Shown: positions 28,389 to 36,465 of the stretch, piece by piece | Layout: every line of letters starts with the position of its first letter | Numbering within the stretch: position 1 is the stretch's first letter | DNA from: Parafilimonas sp963759555 | Lineage (GTDB): Bacteria; Bacteroidota; Bacteroidia; Chitinophagales; Chitinophagaceae | Direction of reading: 5' to 3' | DNA: 64,000 bases | Assembly: GCA_963759555.1 (NCBI GenBank) | Contig: CAVWZV010000002.1 | Coordinates: forward strand, 1 to 64,000 | Notes under the pieces: generated by a model | Databases searched by the model: none | The model's input: the letters and a program-made list of their open reading frames with translations, nothing else | Told to the model about the DNA's origin: nothing | Made by a program: the position numbers and the translations under genes

Positions 28389-29057
28389 ATGGGACGACCG
28401 AAAATTGCAAGAAAAAGTACGATTGTTGATATGACGGCTATGTGTGATGTGGCTTTTTTACTTCTTTCCTTTTTTATATTAACCACAAAGCCGAAGCCTT
28501 CTGAAGCAGTGCCTATTCAAACACCGAAATCTGTAGAAACCAGATTTATTTCTGATAAAAATATATTGATGATCTCTTTAAATAATCAAGGGCATGTTTA
28601 TTTATCAGCGGGAGATAATGCTTCAGACAGAGGAAAAAAGCAGTCTATGCTTGAAGATATTAACAAGAGATATAGCTTAGGACTTACAAAAGACGAAATA
28701 GCTACATTAACAAAACAGCCTTTTATTGGCGTTCCGATTGCCCAGCTAAAACAACAGGCGCATTTAACACCCGATCAAATTAACAGTAAAGTTTTGCCCG
28801 GTATTCCTGTGCAGGATACAACAAATAATCAGATGACGGAATGGATCAGTGCGGCGGTAACAGCTTATCAGGGCTCAAAATTAGATTTTATTTTAAAAGG
28901 TGATAATGTAGCAAAATATCCTGTGTTTAAAAATATTTTAACTGCCTTGAAAAAGAACGAGCAGTTTAAATTTCAAATGGTAACAAACCAGGCAAATGTT
29001 CCGCAGGGTACTGACCTGTATAAGAAAAATATGGGTGGAAAAACTGCGCAATTGTAA
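28389..29057 (+). CDS. exbD: Biopolymer transport protein ExbD, first copy
   Basis: 222 residues. STIVDMTAMCDVAFLLLSFF holds the membrane Asp of ExbD. The periplasmic part is longer than classical ExbD, with an inserted middle (SLGLTKDEIATLTKQPF to TPDQINSKVLPGIPVQDT) before FILKGDNVAKYPVFKNIL. Together with ExbB it conducts protons. Bacteroidota often carry two ExbD genes side by side. Confidence 0.88.
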   Translation: MGRPKIARKSTIVDMTAMCDVAFLLLSFFILTTKPKPSEAVPIQTPKSVETRFISDKNILMISLNNQGHVYLSAGDNASDRGKKQSMLEDINKRYSLGLTKDEIATLTKQPFIGVPIAQLKQQAHLTPDQINSKVLPGIPVQDTTNNQMTEWISAAVTAYQGSKLDFILKGDNVAKYPVFKNILTALKKNEQFKFQMVTNQANVPQGTDLYKKNMGGKTAQL

Positions 29058-29082
29058 TTGTTAATCAAAAAAAATTTTTTAT

Positions 29083-29643
29083 ATGGCTGAAATGGATACT
29101 TCGGGCGGTGGCGGACATAAAAAAGGCCCGGGCGTAAAAAAAGGGAAAAAGTTATCTACAAGAGTTGACCTTACGCCAATGGTTGATCTTGGGTTTTTGC
29201 TGATTACGTTTTTTGTTTTTACTACAACAATAAGCCAGCCTACGGCTATGCATCTGGGTTTGCCGGATGATAAAGTAAAGCCGGAAGATCAGAACAAGAT
29301 AAAACAGTCAGGTGCACTTACAATTTTACTAGGTAAAGACAACAACATATTTTATTACGAAGGTGAATTAGCGCCGGACGCCTCTAATTTTAAAGCTTCT
29401 AATTTTAAAGATATAAGAAGTGAAATTATGAGGAAAAAGGAACAGGCTGATACCAATCTTGTTGTAGTAATTAAACCCAATGATGAAAGCACCTACAAAA
29501 ACTTTATTGATATTCTGGATGAAATGCTTATTAACGATGTGAAGCGTTATGCAGTTGTTGATATTTCTCCTGTTGAAGACCGTTATGTAAGACTTACGGA
29601 AGGTGAATCTGTTCCCGAAGCTCCAGCTACTGAAGCAAAATAA
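29083..29643 (+). CDS. exbD: Biopolymer transport protein ExbD, second copy
   Basis: 186 residues. A Gly/Lys-rich cytosolic head precedes STRVDLTPMVDLGFLLITFF, the ExbD membrane helix with its Asp. The periplasmic part includes VVVIKPNDESTYKNFIDILD and VKRYAVVDISP. It begins 25 nt after the first exbD. Having two distinct ExbD forms implies a heteromeric motor (inference). Confidence 0.9.
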   Translation: MAEMDTSGGGGHKKGPGVKKGKKLSTRVDLTPMVDLGFLLITFFVFTTTISQPTAMHLGLPDDKVKPEDQNKIKQSGALTILLGKDNNIFYYEGELAPDASNFKASNFKDIRSEIMRKKEQADTNLVVVIKPNDESTYKNFIDILDEMLINDVKRYAVVDISPVEDRYVRLTEGESVPEAPATEAK

Positions 29644-29693
29644 ATCTATGGAATCTAAAACGTTATGCATCTAAGAATTAAATTCTAATTGTA

Positions 29694-30521
29694 ATGGAAG
29701 CAAATAAAATTTTAAACGCTGAGTTTCTCGATATTCTTTTTGAAGGACGAAATAAGGAATATGGCGCCTATGAACTTAGAAAGGCTTATAACAAGCGTAT
29801 GGTACGATCGATTATCATTATGCTTGGTGTTTGTCTTTTAATATTTCTGGCATCTATATTAGCAAAAACTATTGAGAGCAAAGTGCCTAAAAAAATGGTT
29901 GTTCAGGATGTGCAGCTTGAAGATATAAAGCAGCCAAAAGAACCTGAGCCACCGCCGCCACCTCCTCCTCCAAAAGAACCACCTAAGGTAGAGGTTACGA
30001 AATTTACGCCTCCCAAGATTGTTAAGGATGAAGAGGTAAAGCCCGAGGAAAAACCACCGGAACAGGAAAAGCTCGAAGACACAAAAATCGGTGCATTCAA
30101 CCAGGAAGGTGTAAAAGACCTTGGTGTTGCTCCGCCTGTTGAAAAAGGTACCGGCCAGGTAGCTGCACCTAAAACACAGGAACAGGATTATGATAAAGAA
30201 TTTACCAGCGTGCAGGTTGAAGCAAAATTTCCCGGCGGCCAGGATGCATGGAGAAAATTCCTGGAACGTAATCTGAATAATCAAACGCCAGCCGATAATG
30301 GCGCGGCACCTGGTAATTATACAGTTACTGTTTCATTTCTTGTAGATAAAGCTGGCAATATATCTGAGGTAAAGGCTTTGAATGACCCGGGTTATGGTTG
30401 TGCAACAGAAGCAGTAAGGGTTATTCAAAAAGGTCCAAAGTGGCAGCCTGCTATTCAAAACGGAAGAAATGTTATCTATCGTCAAAAACAAAACATTACT
30501 TTCCAGGTTACCGAACAATAA
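29694..30521 (+). CDS. tonB: Energy transducer TonB
   Basis: 275 residues: one membrane helix (SIIIMLGVCLLIFLASILA), then a Pro/Lys/Glu-rich stalk (QPKEPEPPPPPPPPKEPPKV) spanning the periplasm, and a C-terminal TonB fold (VTVSFLVDKAGNISEVKALN, GCATEAVRVIQKGPKWQPAI). TonB couples the ExbBD motor to outer-membrane receptors. The head FLDILFEGRNKEYGAYELRK is typical of Bacteroidota TonB. A terminator follows. Confidence 0.93.
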   Translation: MEANKILNAEFLDILFEGRNKEYGAYELRKAYNKRMVRSIIIMLGVCLLIFLASILAKTIESKVPKKMVVQDVQLEDIKQPKEPEPPPPPPPPKEPPKVEVTKFTPPKIVKDEEVKPEEKPPEQEKLEDTKIGAFNQEGVKDLGVAPPVEKGTGQVAAPKTQEQDYDKEFTSVQVEAKFPGGQDAWRKFLERNLNNQTPADNGAAPGNYTVTVSFLVDKAGNISEVKALNDPGYGCATEAVRVIQKGPKWQPAIQNGRNVIYRQKQNITFQVTEQ

Positions 30522-30542
30522 AAAATTAATTCTAACAGAAAT

Positions 30543-30568
30543 AAAAAGCCGCACATAGCGGCTTTTTT
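30543..30568. terminator. Terminator after tonB
   Basis: The AAAAAGCCGC/GCGGCTTTTT stem (30543-30552 with 30558-30567), loop ACATA, is flanked by T-rich sequence. It lies between the convergent tonB and YqgE genes and can work for both. Confidence 0.88.
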
Positions 30569-30573
30569 ATGCA

Positions 30574-31125
30574 TTAATTTAACTGTGGGTCGGTTGGATA
30601 ATGGATGAGTTGCTCAAATTTTCCTCCTAACTGCTTTAGTGCTTCGGCCCAAACAAGTTTTTCATCGTTAATAAAAACAAGTTTACTTGTGCCATATGTA
30701 GTCAGCCAGCTTTTTTCCGCAATTTCATCTTCCAACTGATTTTTACTCCAGCCGCTGTAACCTAAAAATAAACGGATTTCGTCCTTTGTAATTTTATTAT
30801 TTTGAATCAGCGAAAACATCTCATCAAATTCACCACCCCAATAAATATCGTCAACAATTTTTTCTCCTCCGGTTATTAAACCAGGACAGCGGTGCAAAAA
30901 ATGTATCGTATCCTGCTGAACAGGACCACCATAAAATACCGGAAAATTGCATGCCTGCAAATCTGTAAATAAATCGCTCATAACATACTCCGACTTTTTG
31001 TTCAATAAAAAACCAAAACTTCCATCATCTTTATAATTGCATAGAAACACTACTGACCTGAAAAAGTTTGGGTCTTTTAAAAATGGATCAGCTATGAGGA
31101 TTGTGCCTGATTGTAAATTTTCCAT
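30574..31125 (-). CDS. YqgE/AlgH family protein
   Basis: ENLQSGTILIADPFLKDPNF, RSVVFLCNYKDDGSFGFLLN, VFYGGPVQQDTIHFLHR and IRLFLGYSGWSKNQLEDEI are the hallmarks of the YqgE/AlgH family. The exact function is not established. The ATG at 31125 is preferred over 31161, whose extra 12 residues are hydrophobic and absent from the family. Confidence 0.88.
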   Translation of the reverse strand: MENLQSGTILIADPFLKDPNFFRSVVFLCNYKDDGSFGFLLNKKSEYVMSDLFTDLQACNFPVFYGGPVQQDTIHFLHRCPGLITGGEKIVDDIYWGGEFDEMFSLIQNNKITKDEIRLFLGYSGWSKNQLEDEIAEKSWLTTYGTSKLVFINDEKLVWAEALKQLGGKFEQLIHYPTDPQLN

Positions 31126-31233
31126 GTTGTAAAATACAGCGAATAATAAAATAAAATTCACTCGCGAAAAAAATATTGCAGTTAAAATGCTGGTAAAGGT
31201 TTTTGCATATTTTTCACTTGCACTTATACAAAA

Positions 31234-31241
31234 TATCTTTG
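31234..31241 (+). promoter_or_regulatory. Bacteroidota -7 box for sensor kinase
   Basis: TATCTTTG matches TAnnTTTG and ends 5 nt before the kinase ATG at 31247, so the transcript would have almost no leader. Confidence 0.5.
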
Positions 31242-31246
31242 TTTAA

Positions 31247-32589
31247 ATGAAAAAGGTTTTCCCTGTAATTATTATTTTAATTTCTCTGTCACTAATCGGG
31301 ATAATCGTTATACAGGTTAATTGGTTTAAAAATCAGCTTGTAATACAACAGGAGCGATTTATTGACAAGGTTGATAAAGCAGGGTTTGATGTATTCGGAA
31401 GAATTAAGCAAACGGTGCTTCGTCTAGTTTTTTCAATTTCAATAAGACGGCCCGGGTTACAGGCATTTCCCGAAAATCTCTCATTTAATATTATTCGGCC
31501 TTCTACAATTTCAGATAGGTATACAGCTGCCCGAAATTAAAGATAAATTCAGGAAGGCCTTTAATAAAGAAGGATTAGATGATGTGCGTTTTGAATTTGC
31601 CATTACTTCAAATGCAGACAATTTTGAACTCGAAATGCAGAGTGAGCATTTTCAACAGGAATCATTTGACACAACGCATTTCAGAAGGAGAGTTATTCCT
31701 ATAATTCCGGAAAACGCAACCGACCTGGAAAGTGTGATGGCGATATGAACATCTTTTTATTTTGATACCTGATTTTAAAGTACAGGTGTGGCATTCATTA
31801 GGTTGGATGATTGTTTTTTCTGCCTTGTTTACCGCAATAATTATTGCCGCATTTTTTATTACGGTAAAAACATTGCTGAATCAGAAAAAGATAAGTGAGA
31901 TAAAAAGTGATTTCATTAATAATATGACGCATGAATTTAAAACACCATTGGCAACAATTTCACTTGCTGTTGATGCGCTGAGGAATGAAAAAGTGCACAG
32001 CGATAAAGTTAAATGGCAATATTTTAATAACATTATTAAGGAAGAAAATAAACGAATGAATAAGCATGTAGAAACAATACTACAGGCAGCACTAATGGAA
32101 AAACAGGAATTTAAATTGAATTTAGCACCACTTCACGTACACGAATTAATAAAAAATGTAACTAACAATTTTCAACTGCAGTTACAGGATAAAAATAGCA
32201 AAATTGAATACCTGTTAAATGCCGGCAACGATATGATTGAAGCCGATGAAGTGCATTTTTCAAATGTTATATCCAATCTTATTGATAATGCTATTAAATA
32301 TTCAAAGGAAAATCTCATCATAAAAATAATTACACACAGCACTGAGAAGTATGTTGTGTTGCAAATACAGGATAATGGAATTGGAATGAGCAAAGAATCT
32401 GTAAAGCGCATTTTTGAAAAATTTTACCGTGCACATACCGGCAACCTGCATAATGTAAAAGGTTTTGGCCTGGGTATGAGCTATGTAAAATCTGTAATTG
32501 ATGAGCACAAAGGCAAAATAAAAGTAGAAAGTGTTTTGGGAAAAGGCAGCACTTTTACAATCGAAATTCCTCATCCTGTTAGCAACTGA
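31247..32589 (+). pseudogene. Sensor histidine kinase with two frame disruptions
   Basis: Frame one (31247-31540) gives a membrane helix (VIIILISLSLIGIIVIQVNW) and a periplasmic start. A second frame (about 31510-31745) gives GIQLPEIKDKFRKAFNKEGL and ELEMQSEHFQQESFDTTHF. A third frame from about 31745 gives a helix and the kinase core: HEFKTPLATISLAVDALRNE (phospho-accepting His), NLIDNAIKYS (N box), DNGIGMSKESVKRIFEKFYR and GFGLGMSYVKSVI. Two +1 shifts are needed for the usual length. Either this is a real lesion or a local consensus error; neighbours are intact. No response regulator lies next to it. Confidence 0.7.
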
Positions 32590-32607
32590 TTTTTTTAATT
32601 TCTTAGA

Positions 32608-32934
32608 ATGACAATAGAACAGGCACAACAAAAGGTAGATGAGTGGATAAAAACCGTTGGCGTTCGCTATTTTAATGAGCTTACAAATCTTGGTATTTTA
32701 GTGGAAGAAGTGGGTGAACTTTCCAGGATAATGGTGCGCACTTATGGTGAACAATCGTTTAAAGAAAACGAAAAAACTGAAAATTTAAGCGATGAATTTG
32801 CAGATGTGCTTTGGGTGCTGATTTGTCTCGCTAATCAAACAGGTGTTAACCTAACGGATGCACTGGAAAAAAATTTTGAGAAAAAAAATGTACGTGATGC
32901 AGTACGCCATAAGAACAATGAAAAGCTGAAATAA
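32608..32934 (+). CDS. MazG-like nucleotide pyrophosphohydrolase
   Basis: 108 residues. GILVEEVGELSRIMVR (E-E-x-x-E metal site) and LSDEFADVLWVLICLANQTG (E-x-x-D) are the MazG-type alpha-helical NTP pyrophosphatase motifs. It would clear non-canonical dNTPs; substrate not determinable. It follows the kinase by 18 nt. Confidence 0.85.
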   Translation: MTIEQAQQKVDEWIKTVGVRYFNELTNLGILVEEVGELSRIMVRTYGEQSFKENEKTENLSDEFADVLWVLICLANQTGVNLTDALEKNFEKKNVRDAVRHKNNEKLK

Positions 32935-32945
32935 GATTGTTCTTT

Positions 32946-33353
32946 ATGCAAAAAAACTTCCATCTCTCAGAAATAAAAAACATTGTTGCACAACTTTGGC
33001 AGCAATTCTACTCCTATAAAATATGGGCTTTTGATGCGCCGATGGGCGCCGGTAAAACAACATTAATTCACGCGCTTTGCGATGTATTAAATGTAAGCAG
33101 CACTGTTACAAGCCCAACTTTTGCTATAATAAATGAATATTCTGGTACCGCCGGCGTTATCTATCACATGGATTGGTATAGACTGCAAAATAAAATGGAG
33201 GTGATACAGGCCGGTTGCGAAGATTGTATAGAAAGCGGAAATCTTTGTTTTATTGAATGGGCCGAAAAGGCGCAGGAATTGCTACCTCAAAACACCTTGC
33301 ATGTTAATCTGGAAATTATAAACTCACATGAAAGAAGATTAATTGTAAAATGA
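32946..33353 (+). CDS. tsaE: tRNA threonylcarbamoyladenosine biosynthesis protein TsaE
   Basis: Walker A in FDAPMGAGKTTLIHALCD, then SSTVTSPTFAIINEYSG, IYHMDWYRL and LCFIEWAEKAQELLP are diagnostic of TsaE, the ATPase that drives the TsaBD complex in t6A37 formation. ATG at 32946 (MQKNFHL) is preferred over a TTG at 32937. Confidence 0.92.
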   Translation: MQKNFHLSEIKNIVAQLWQQFYSYKIWAFDAPMGAGKTTLIHALCDVLNVSSTVTSPTFAIINEYSGTAGVIYHMDWYRLQNKMEVIQAGCEDCIESGNLCFIEWAEKAQELLPQNTLHVNLEIINSHERRLIVK

Positions 33354-33403
33354 AACAGCTAAATATTGTTATTTTTATGTGCTATAATAATTATTTGTAA
33401 CGA

Positions 33404-34618
33404 ATGGCCGCAAATAAACCATTTATCAGCAGCGGATTTAGTTTTGAAACGCAGGAAGAAACCCTCGATATAAAGCCAAGCAGCGCCAGGCTAACTATAG
33501 GCATTCCAAAAGAAACGGTGCTGCAGGAAAACCGCATCTCGCTTATTCCGGAAGCTATAAATGTATTAGTAAACAACGGTCATGAAGTGATTGTTGAAAC
33601 CAGGGCAGGTGAAGGCAGTAAATATAATGATGATGATTTTAGTGAGGCGGGTGCACAAATTGCCCATAACAAAAAAGAAGTGTATAAAGCGCCGGTGCTT
33701 ATAAAAAGTGCGCCGGTGATGGAAGAAGATGTTCCGTTTATGCAGCTGAACCAGACAATTATTTCTCCCATTAATATTTCTATGCTAAAGAAAAGTTTGG
33801 TGGAGAAATTAATGCTAAAAAGAATTACGGCGCTTGGTTTTGAAATTATAAAAGATGACAGCGGTACATTTCCTATTGTACGCAGCATGAGTGAAATTGC
33901 AGGTAGTGCTGTTATGCTTATTGCAGGCCAATATCTCAGCAGCACCAGCGATGGCAAGGGCATTTTGCTCGGCGGTATCAGTGGTATTCCGCCAACAAAA
34001 GTTATTATAATAGGAGCAGGTGTGGTTGGCGAGTTTGCTACCCGCACAGCCTTGGCCATGGGTGCATCAGTAAAAGTTTTTGATAATAATGTTTATCGTT
34101 TAAAGCGGTTACAAAATAATCTTGGTATTCGCGTTTGGACAAGTGTTATAGAGCCACGCATTCTTGCAAAACAATTAAAAACATGCGAAATAGCAGTAGG
34201 TGCGCTTACGAATGAAGGCGGCAGAACACCTATCGTTGCAACAGAAGAAATGGTGCAAACCATGCGCCCCGGAAGTATAATAATTGATGTAAGCATAGAC
34301 CGCGGGGGTTGTTTTGAAACCAGTGAAATAACTACCCACCAGCATCCAACATTTGTAAAGCATGGTATAATACATTACTGCGTACCGAATATTCCAAGTG
34401 GTTTTGCACGTACCGCAAGCCATGCAATAAGTAATGTGTTGATGCCGCTGTTGCTGGCTGCCGGTGATGAAGGTGGCATTGAAGAAATGGTATGGCACAA
34501 TTTTAATTTGCGTAACGGGGTCTATTTGTACAAAGGCCACCTTACAAACTTTTATATCAGCCAGCGGTTTGATTTAAAGTTTACCGATTTGAATTTACTC
34601 ATCGCCAGTAAGCGGTAA
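33404..34618 (+). CDS. ald: Alanine dehydrogenase
   Basis: 404 residues. RLTIGIPKETVLQENRISLI and GSKYNDDDFSEAGAQI form the N-terminal alanine dehydrogenase/transhydrogenase domain. KVIIIGAGVVGEFATRTALA is the NAD-binding loop, and IIIDVSIDRGGCFETSE with HYCVPNIPSGFARTASHA are the catalytic-domain signatures. It interconverts alanine and pyruvate. An Lrp-type regulator is encoded convergently just downstream. Confidence 0.88.
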   Translation: MAANKPFISSGFSFETQEETLDIKPSSARLTIGIPKETVLQENRISLIPEAINVLVNNGHEVIVETRAGEGSKYNDDDFSEAGAQIAHNKKEVYKAPVLIKSAPVMEEDVPFMQLNQTIISPINISMLKKSLVEKLMLKRITALGFEIIKDDSGTFPIVRSMSEIAGSAVMLIAGQYLSSTSDGKGILLGGISGIPPTKVIIIGAGVVGEFATRTALAMGASVKVFDNNVYRLKRLQNNLGIRVWTSVIEPRILAKQLKTCEIAVGALTNEGGRTPIVATEEMVQTMRPGSIIIDVSIDRGGCFETSEITTHQHPTFVKHGIIHYCVPNIPSGFARTASHAISNVLMPLLLAAGDEGGIEEMVWHNFNLRNGVYLYKGHLTNFYISQRFDLKFTDLNLLIASKR

Positions 34619-34625
34619 ACTGCGG

Positions 34626-35102
34626 TTATTTTTTTCTTTCCGTCATTTGGATGTCTCTCAAAAAACTTTCTTCCAGCGATATGATAGTATCTGTCCGCTC
34701 AATGCCTTTTATTTTTTGCAGTTCATCATGCAATACAAATTTTAATTCGCTGATGTCTTTACAAACCACTTCTGCAAACATGCTATAATTTCCGGTTGTA
34801 TAATTAAGCCGTACAATCTGCGGAATTTTTTTTAATTCTTTTGCAACAGCATCATACAAAGAACTTTTTTCAAGAAATATACCGATGAATGCGATAACAT
34901 CATATCCAAGCAATTTATGATCAACATGCAGTTTAGTGCCCTTTACAACACCCAGTTCCTGCAGTTTTTTTATGCGCACATGAATTGTTCCGCCTGAAAC
35001 AAATAATTTTTTTCCCAGTTCCGCATATGAAATATTAGCACTTTGCATCATTGCCTGGATAATCTGCAAATCAAGTTTGTCAATATTTAATTGGTCTGCC
35101 AT
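34626..35102 (-). CDS. Lrp/AsnC family transcriptional regulator
   Basis: An N-terminal winged helix (DKLDLQIIQAMMQSANISYA, LFVSGGTIHVRIKKLQELGV) and a C-terminal RAM domain (YDVIAFIGIFLEKSSLYDAV, IVRLNYTTGNYSMFAEVV) are visible. Lrp/AsnC proteins sense amino acids, and the neighbouring alanine dehydrogenase is a likely target (inference). The ATG at 35102 is chosen; 35144 would add 14 hydrophobic residues. Confidence 0.88.
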   Translation of the reverse strand: MADQLNIDKLDLQIIQAMMQSANISYAELGKKLFVSGGTIHVRIKKLQELGVVKGTKLHVDHKLLGYDVIAFIGIFLEKSSLYDAVAKELKKIPQIVRLNYTTGNYSMFAEVVCKDISELKFVLHDELQKIKGIERTDTIISLEESFLRDIQMTERKK

Positions 35103-35241
35103 AAACAGGTATTGTATTAGAAAATATTCATTCGAATATAACATTTATTAGATGTTTTATATAATTTTAAATTTTAGCTTAAAAAATTTCTATAAAAAGA
35201 ATAAGGCGTTTAATATTGCATCAGCAAATAGCTCTTTATAC

Positions 35242-35411
35242 TGTGGGGTGATGAAATCTTGGCAGACATACCCTCTCGTCTCGGGGGTGGGGATTACAGG
35301 ATAAACAAAATGTAGAGCCGACGTTACTTTTGGTAAGGCCGACCAGGGTTGACCACTAAACTTTGCATTTTGGCTAACTGCCCCGTGGAGGTTCGAATCC
35401 TCCCCCTACAG
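35242..35411 (+). ncRNA. 170-nt tRNA-like element with giant variable arm
   Basis: The ends form a perfect tRNA frame. The 7-bp acceptor is TGTGGGG (35242-35248) with CCCTACA (35404-35410, one G-U pair), followed by G as discriminator. A T-arm GGAGG-TTCGAAT-CCTCC occupies 35387-35403. After the acceptor come TG, a Leu-like D-arm (ATG/CAT around AAATCTTGGCAGA) and a 5-bp stem CCCTC/GGGGG closing the loop TCGTCTC, which lacks U33. A GGGG/CCCC stem (35289-35292 with 35381-35384) replaces the class II variable arm but encloses 88 nt instead of a few. CCA is not encoded. Whether it is charged or decodes is unknown. No ORF of protein character overlaps it. Confidence 0.55.
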
Positions 35412-35499
35412 CTTTTTCAACCATTATTATATGAACGGTAAGCACCACCTACGAAAGATTTCCTAAAACCTGTATCTTCGTATCGCTAAACTGTCAAAA

Positions 35500-35826
35500 A
35501 TGAAATCTCCTGAAATGCCAGTATCAAATTATATTTCCCTAAAAAAAGTTTTACCTGTTGTGGGTTTAATATTTTTATTTTATTTTTTTTCAAGTATAAA
35601 CGGCAGTACACAAACCACTCATTTTTCCTATCATAAGCAGTCAAAGGAAATGAACAGCATGAATTTCTTTTCCAACTATGAAACAGATTATTTTTACTTT
35701 CCTGTTCAGGATCGTAAAAAAATTAAATTCATTTTTTTGCCTGTAAATAATACTAACATTAAAAAAGTAAAAAGCAGCCGGCCGGTTTCGCCTGTCTCTG
35801 GTATTTCCTTCACCGGCGTTGTTTAA
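35500..35826 (+). CDS. Hypothetical protein with one membrane helix
   Basis: 108 residues: a hydrophobic segment (VLPVVGLIFLFYFFSSI, about 18-34) then a polar, Tyr/Phe/Lys-rich tail (TDYFYFPVQDRKKIKFIFLP). Could be secreted or anchored. No family recognised; coding status is moderate because composition and length do not settle it. Confidence 0.4.
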   Translation: MKSPEMPVSNYISLKKVLPVVGLIFLFYFFSSINGSTQTTHFSYHKQSKEMNSMNFFSNYETDYFYFPVQDRKKIKFIFLPVNNTNIKKVKSSRPVSPVSGISFTGVV

Positions 35827-35903
35827 GCGGGTTTTCATCTTTATTTCAATAGCAACGCATCATAAGCAAAGCATAGTTACATTTGTTTTACATAAATTAT
35901 TTT

Positions 35904-36413
35904 ATGATGAAAAGTTATTCCTATGCAGAAGCGTTTTTAAAAGAACTAAATGCAGAAATACCTGCATCGCGCAAATGCCTTGAACGTATTCCTGAAGATT
36001 TATTTGGATGGAAACCTCATGAAAGATCTATGACGCTTGGTTATCTTTCTTTGCTGGTTGCCGAAATACCAAGATGGATACGTATTTCAATTGAAGAAAA
36101 TGTAATAGACTTTGCAACCTTCAAGCATTTTCAACCAGCTACTACAGAGGAACTGGTAAATCATTTTGATGAAAATATACAAGGCGCAAGAAAGGCTTTG
36201 GAAAATGCAACAGAAGAAACTCTTTCAAAAGATTTTGTTTTGCAAACCAATGGCAAAATAATATTTAGTCAGCCGTTGACTGAAAGTATTCCATCCACAT
36301 TAAATCACTGGGTGCATCATCGCGGGCAGTTAACTGTTTTTATGCGGTTAAAAGATATTGCCGTGCCTTCTATTTATGGGCCGTCTGCAGATGATAACCA
36401 ATTTCGTGTTTAA
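35904..36413 (+). CDS. DinB family protein
   Basis: 169 residues in a four-helix DinB/DUF664 pattern: FLKELNAEIPASRKCLERIP, LFGWKPHERSMTLGYLSLLV, and NHWVHHRGQLTVFMRLKDI, where the spaced His residues (HHRGQ) are usual metal ligands. Members are metal-dependent thiol transferases or hydrolases; substrate unknown. ATG at 35904 fits better than the upstream TTG. Confidence 0.82.
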   Translation: MMKSYSYAEAFLKELNAEIPASRKCLERIPEDLFGWKPHERSMTLGYLSLLVAEIPRWIRISIEENVIDFATFKHFQPATTEELVNHFDENIQGARKALENATEETLSKDFVLQTNGKIIFSQPLTESIPSTLNHWVHHRGQLTVFMRLKDIAVPSIYGPSADDNQFRV

Positions 36414-36465
36414 CATTATGCCTTTAATTTAATAACTGCTTTAATTTTAATACAACTAACAGCTT

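Noticed and set aside
35242..35411. tmRNA
   Set aside because: No tag reading frame, and no tmRNA-type 5' end (GGGGx...GGTTTCGAC); the 5' end reads like a class II tRNA.
35242..35411. tRNA-Leu with a group I intron
   Set aside because: The insert is much too short for a group I core, and it interrupts the variable arm rather than the anticodon loop.
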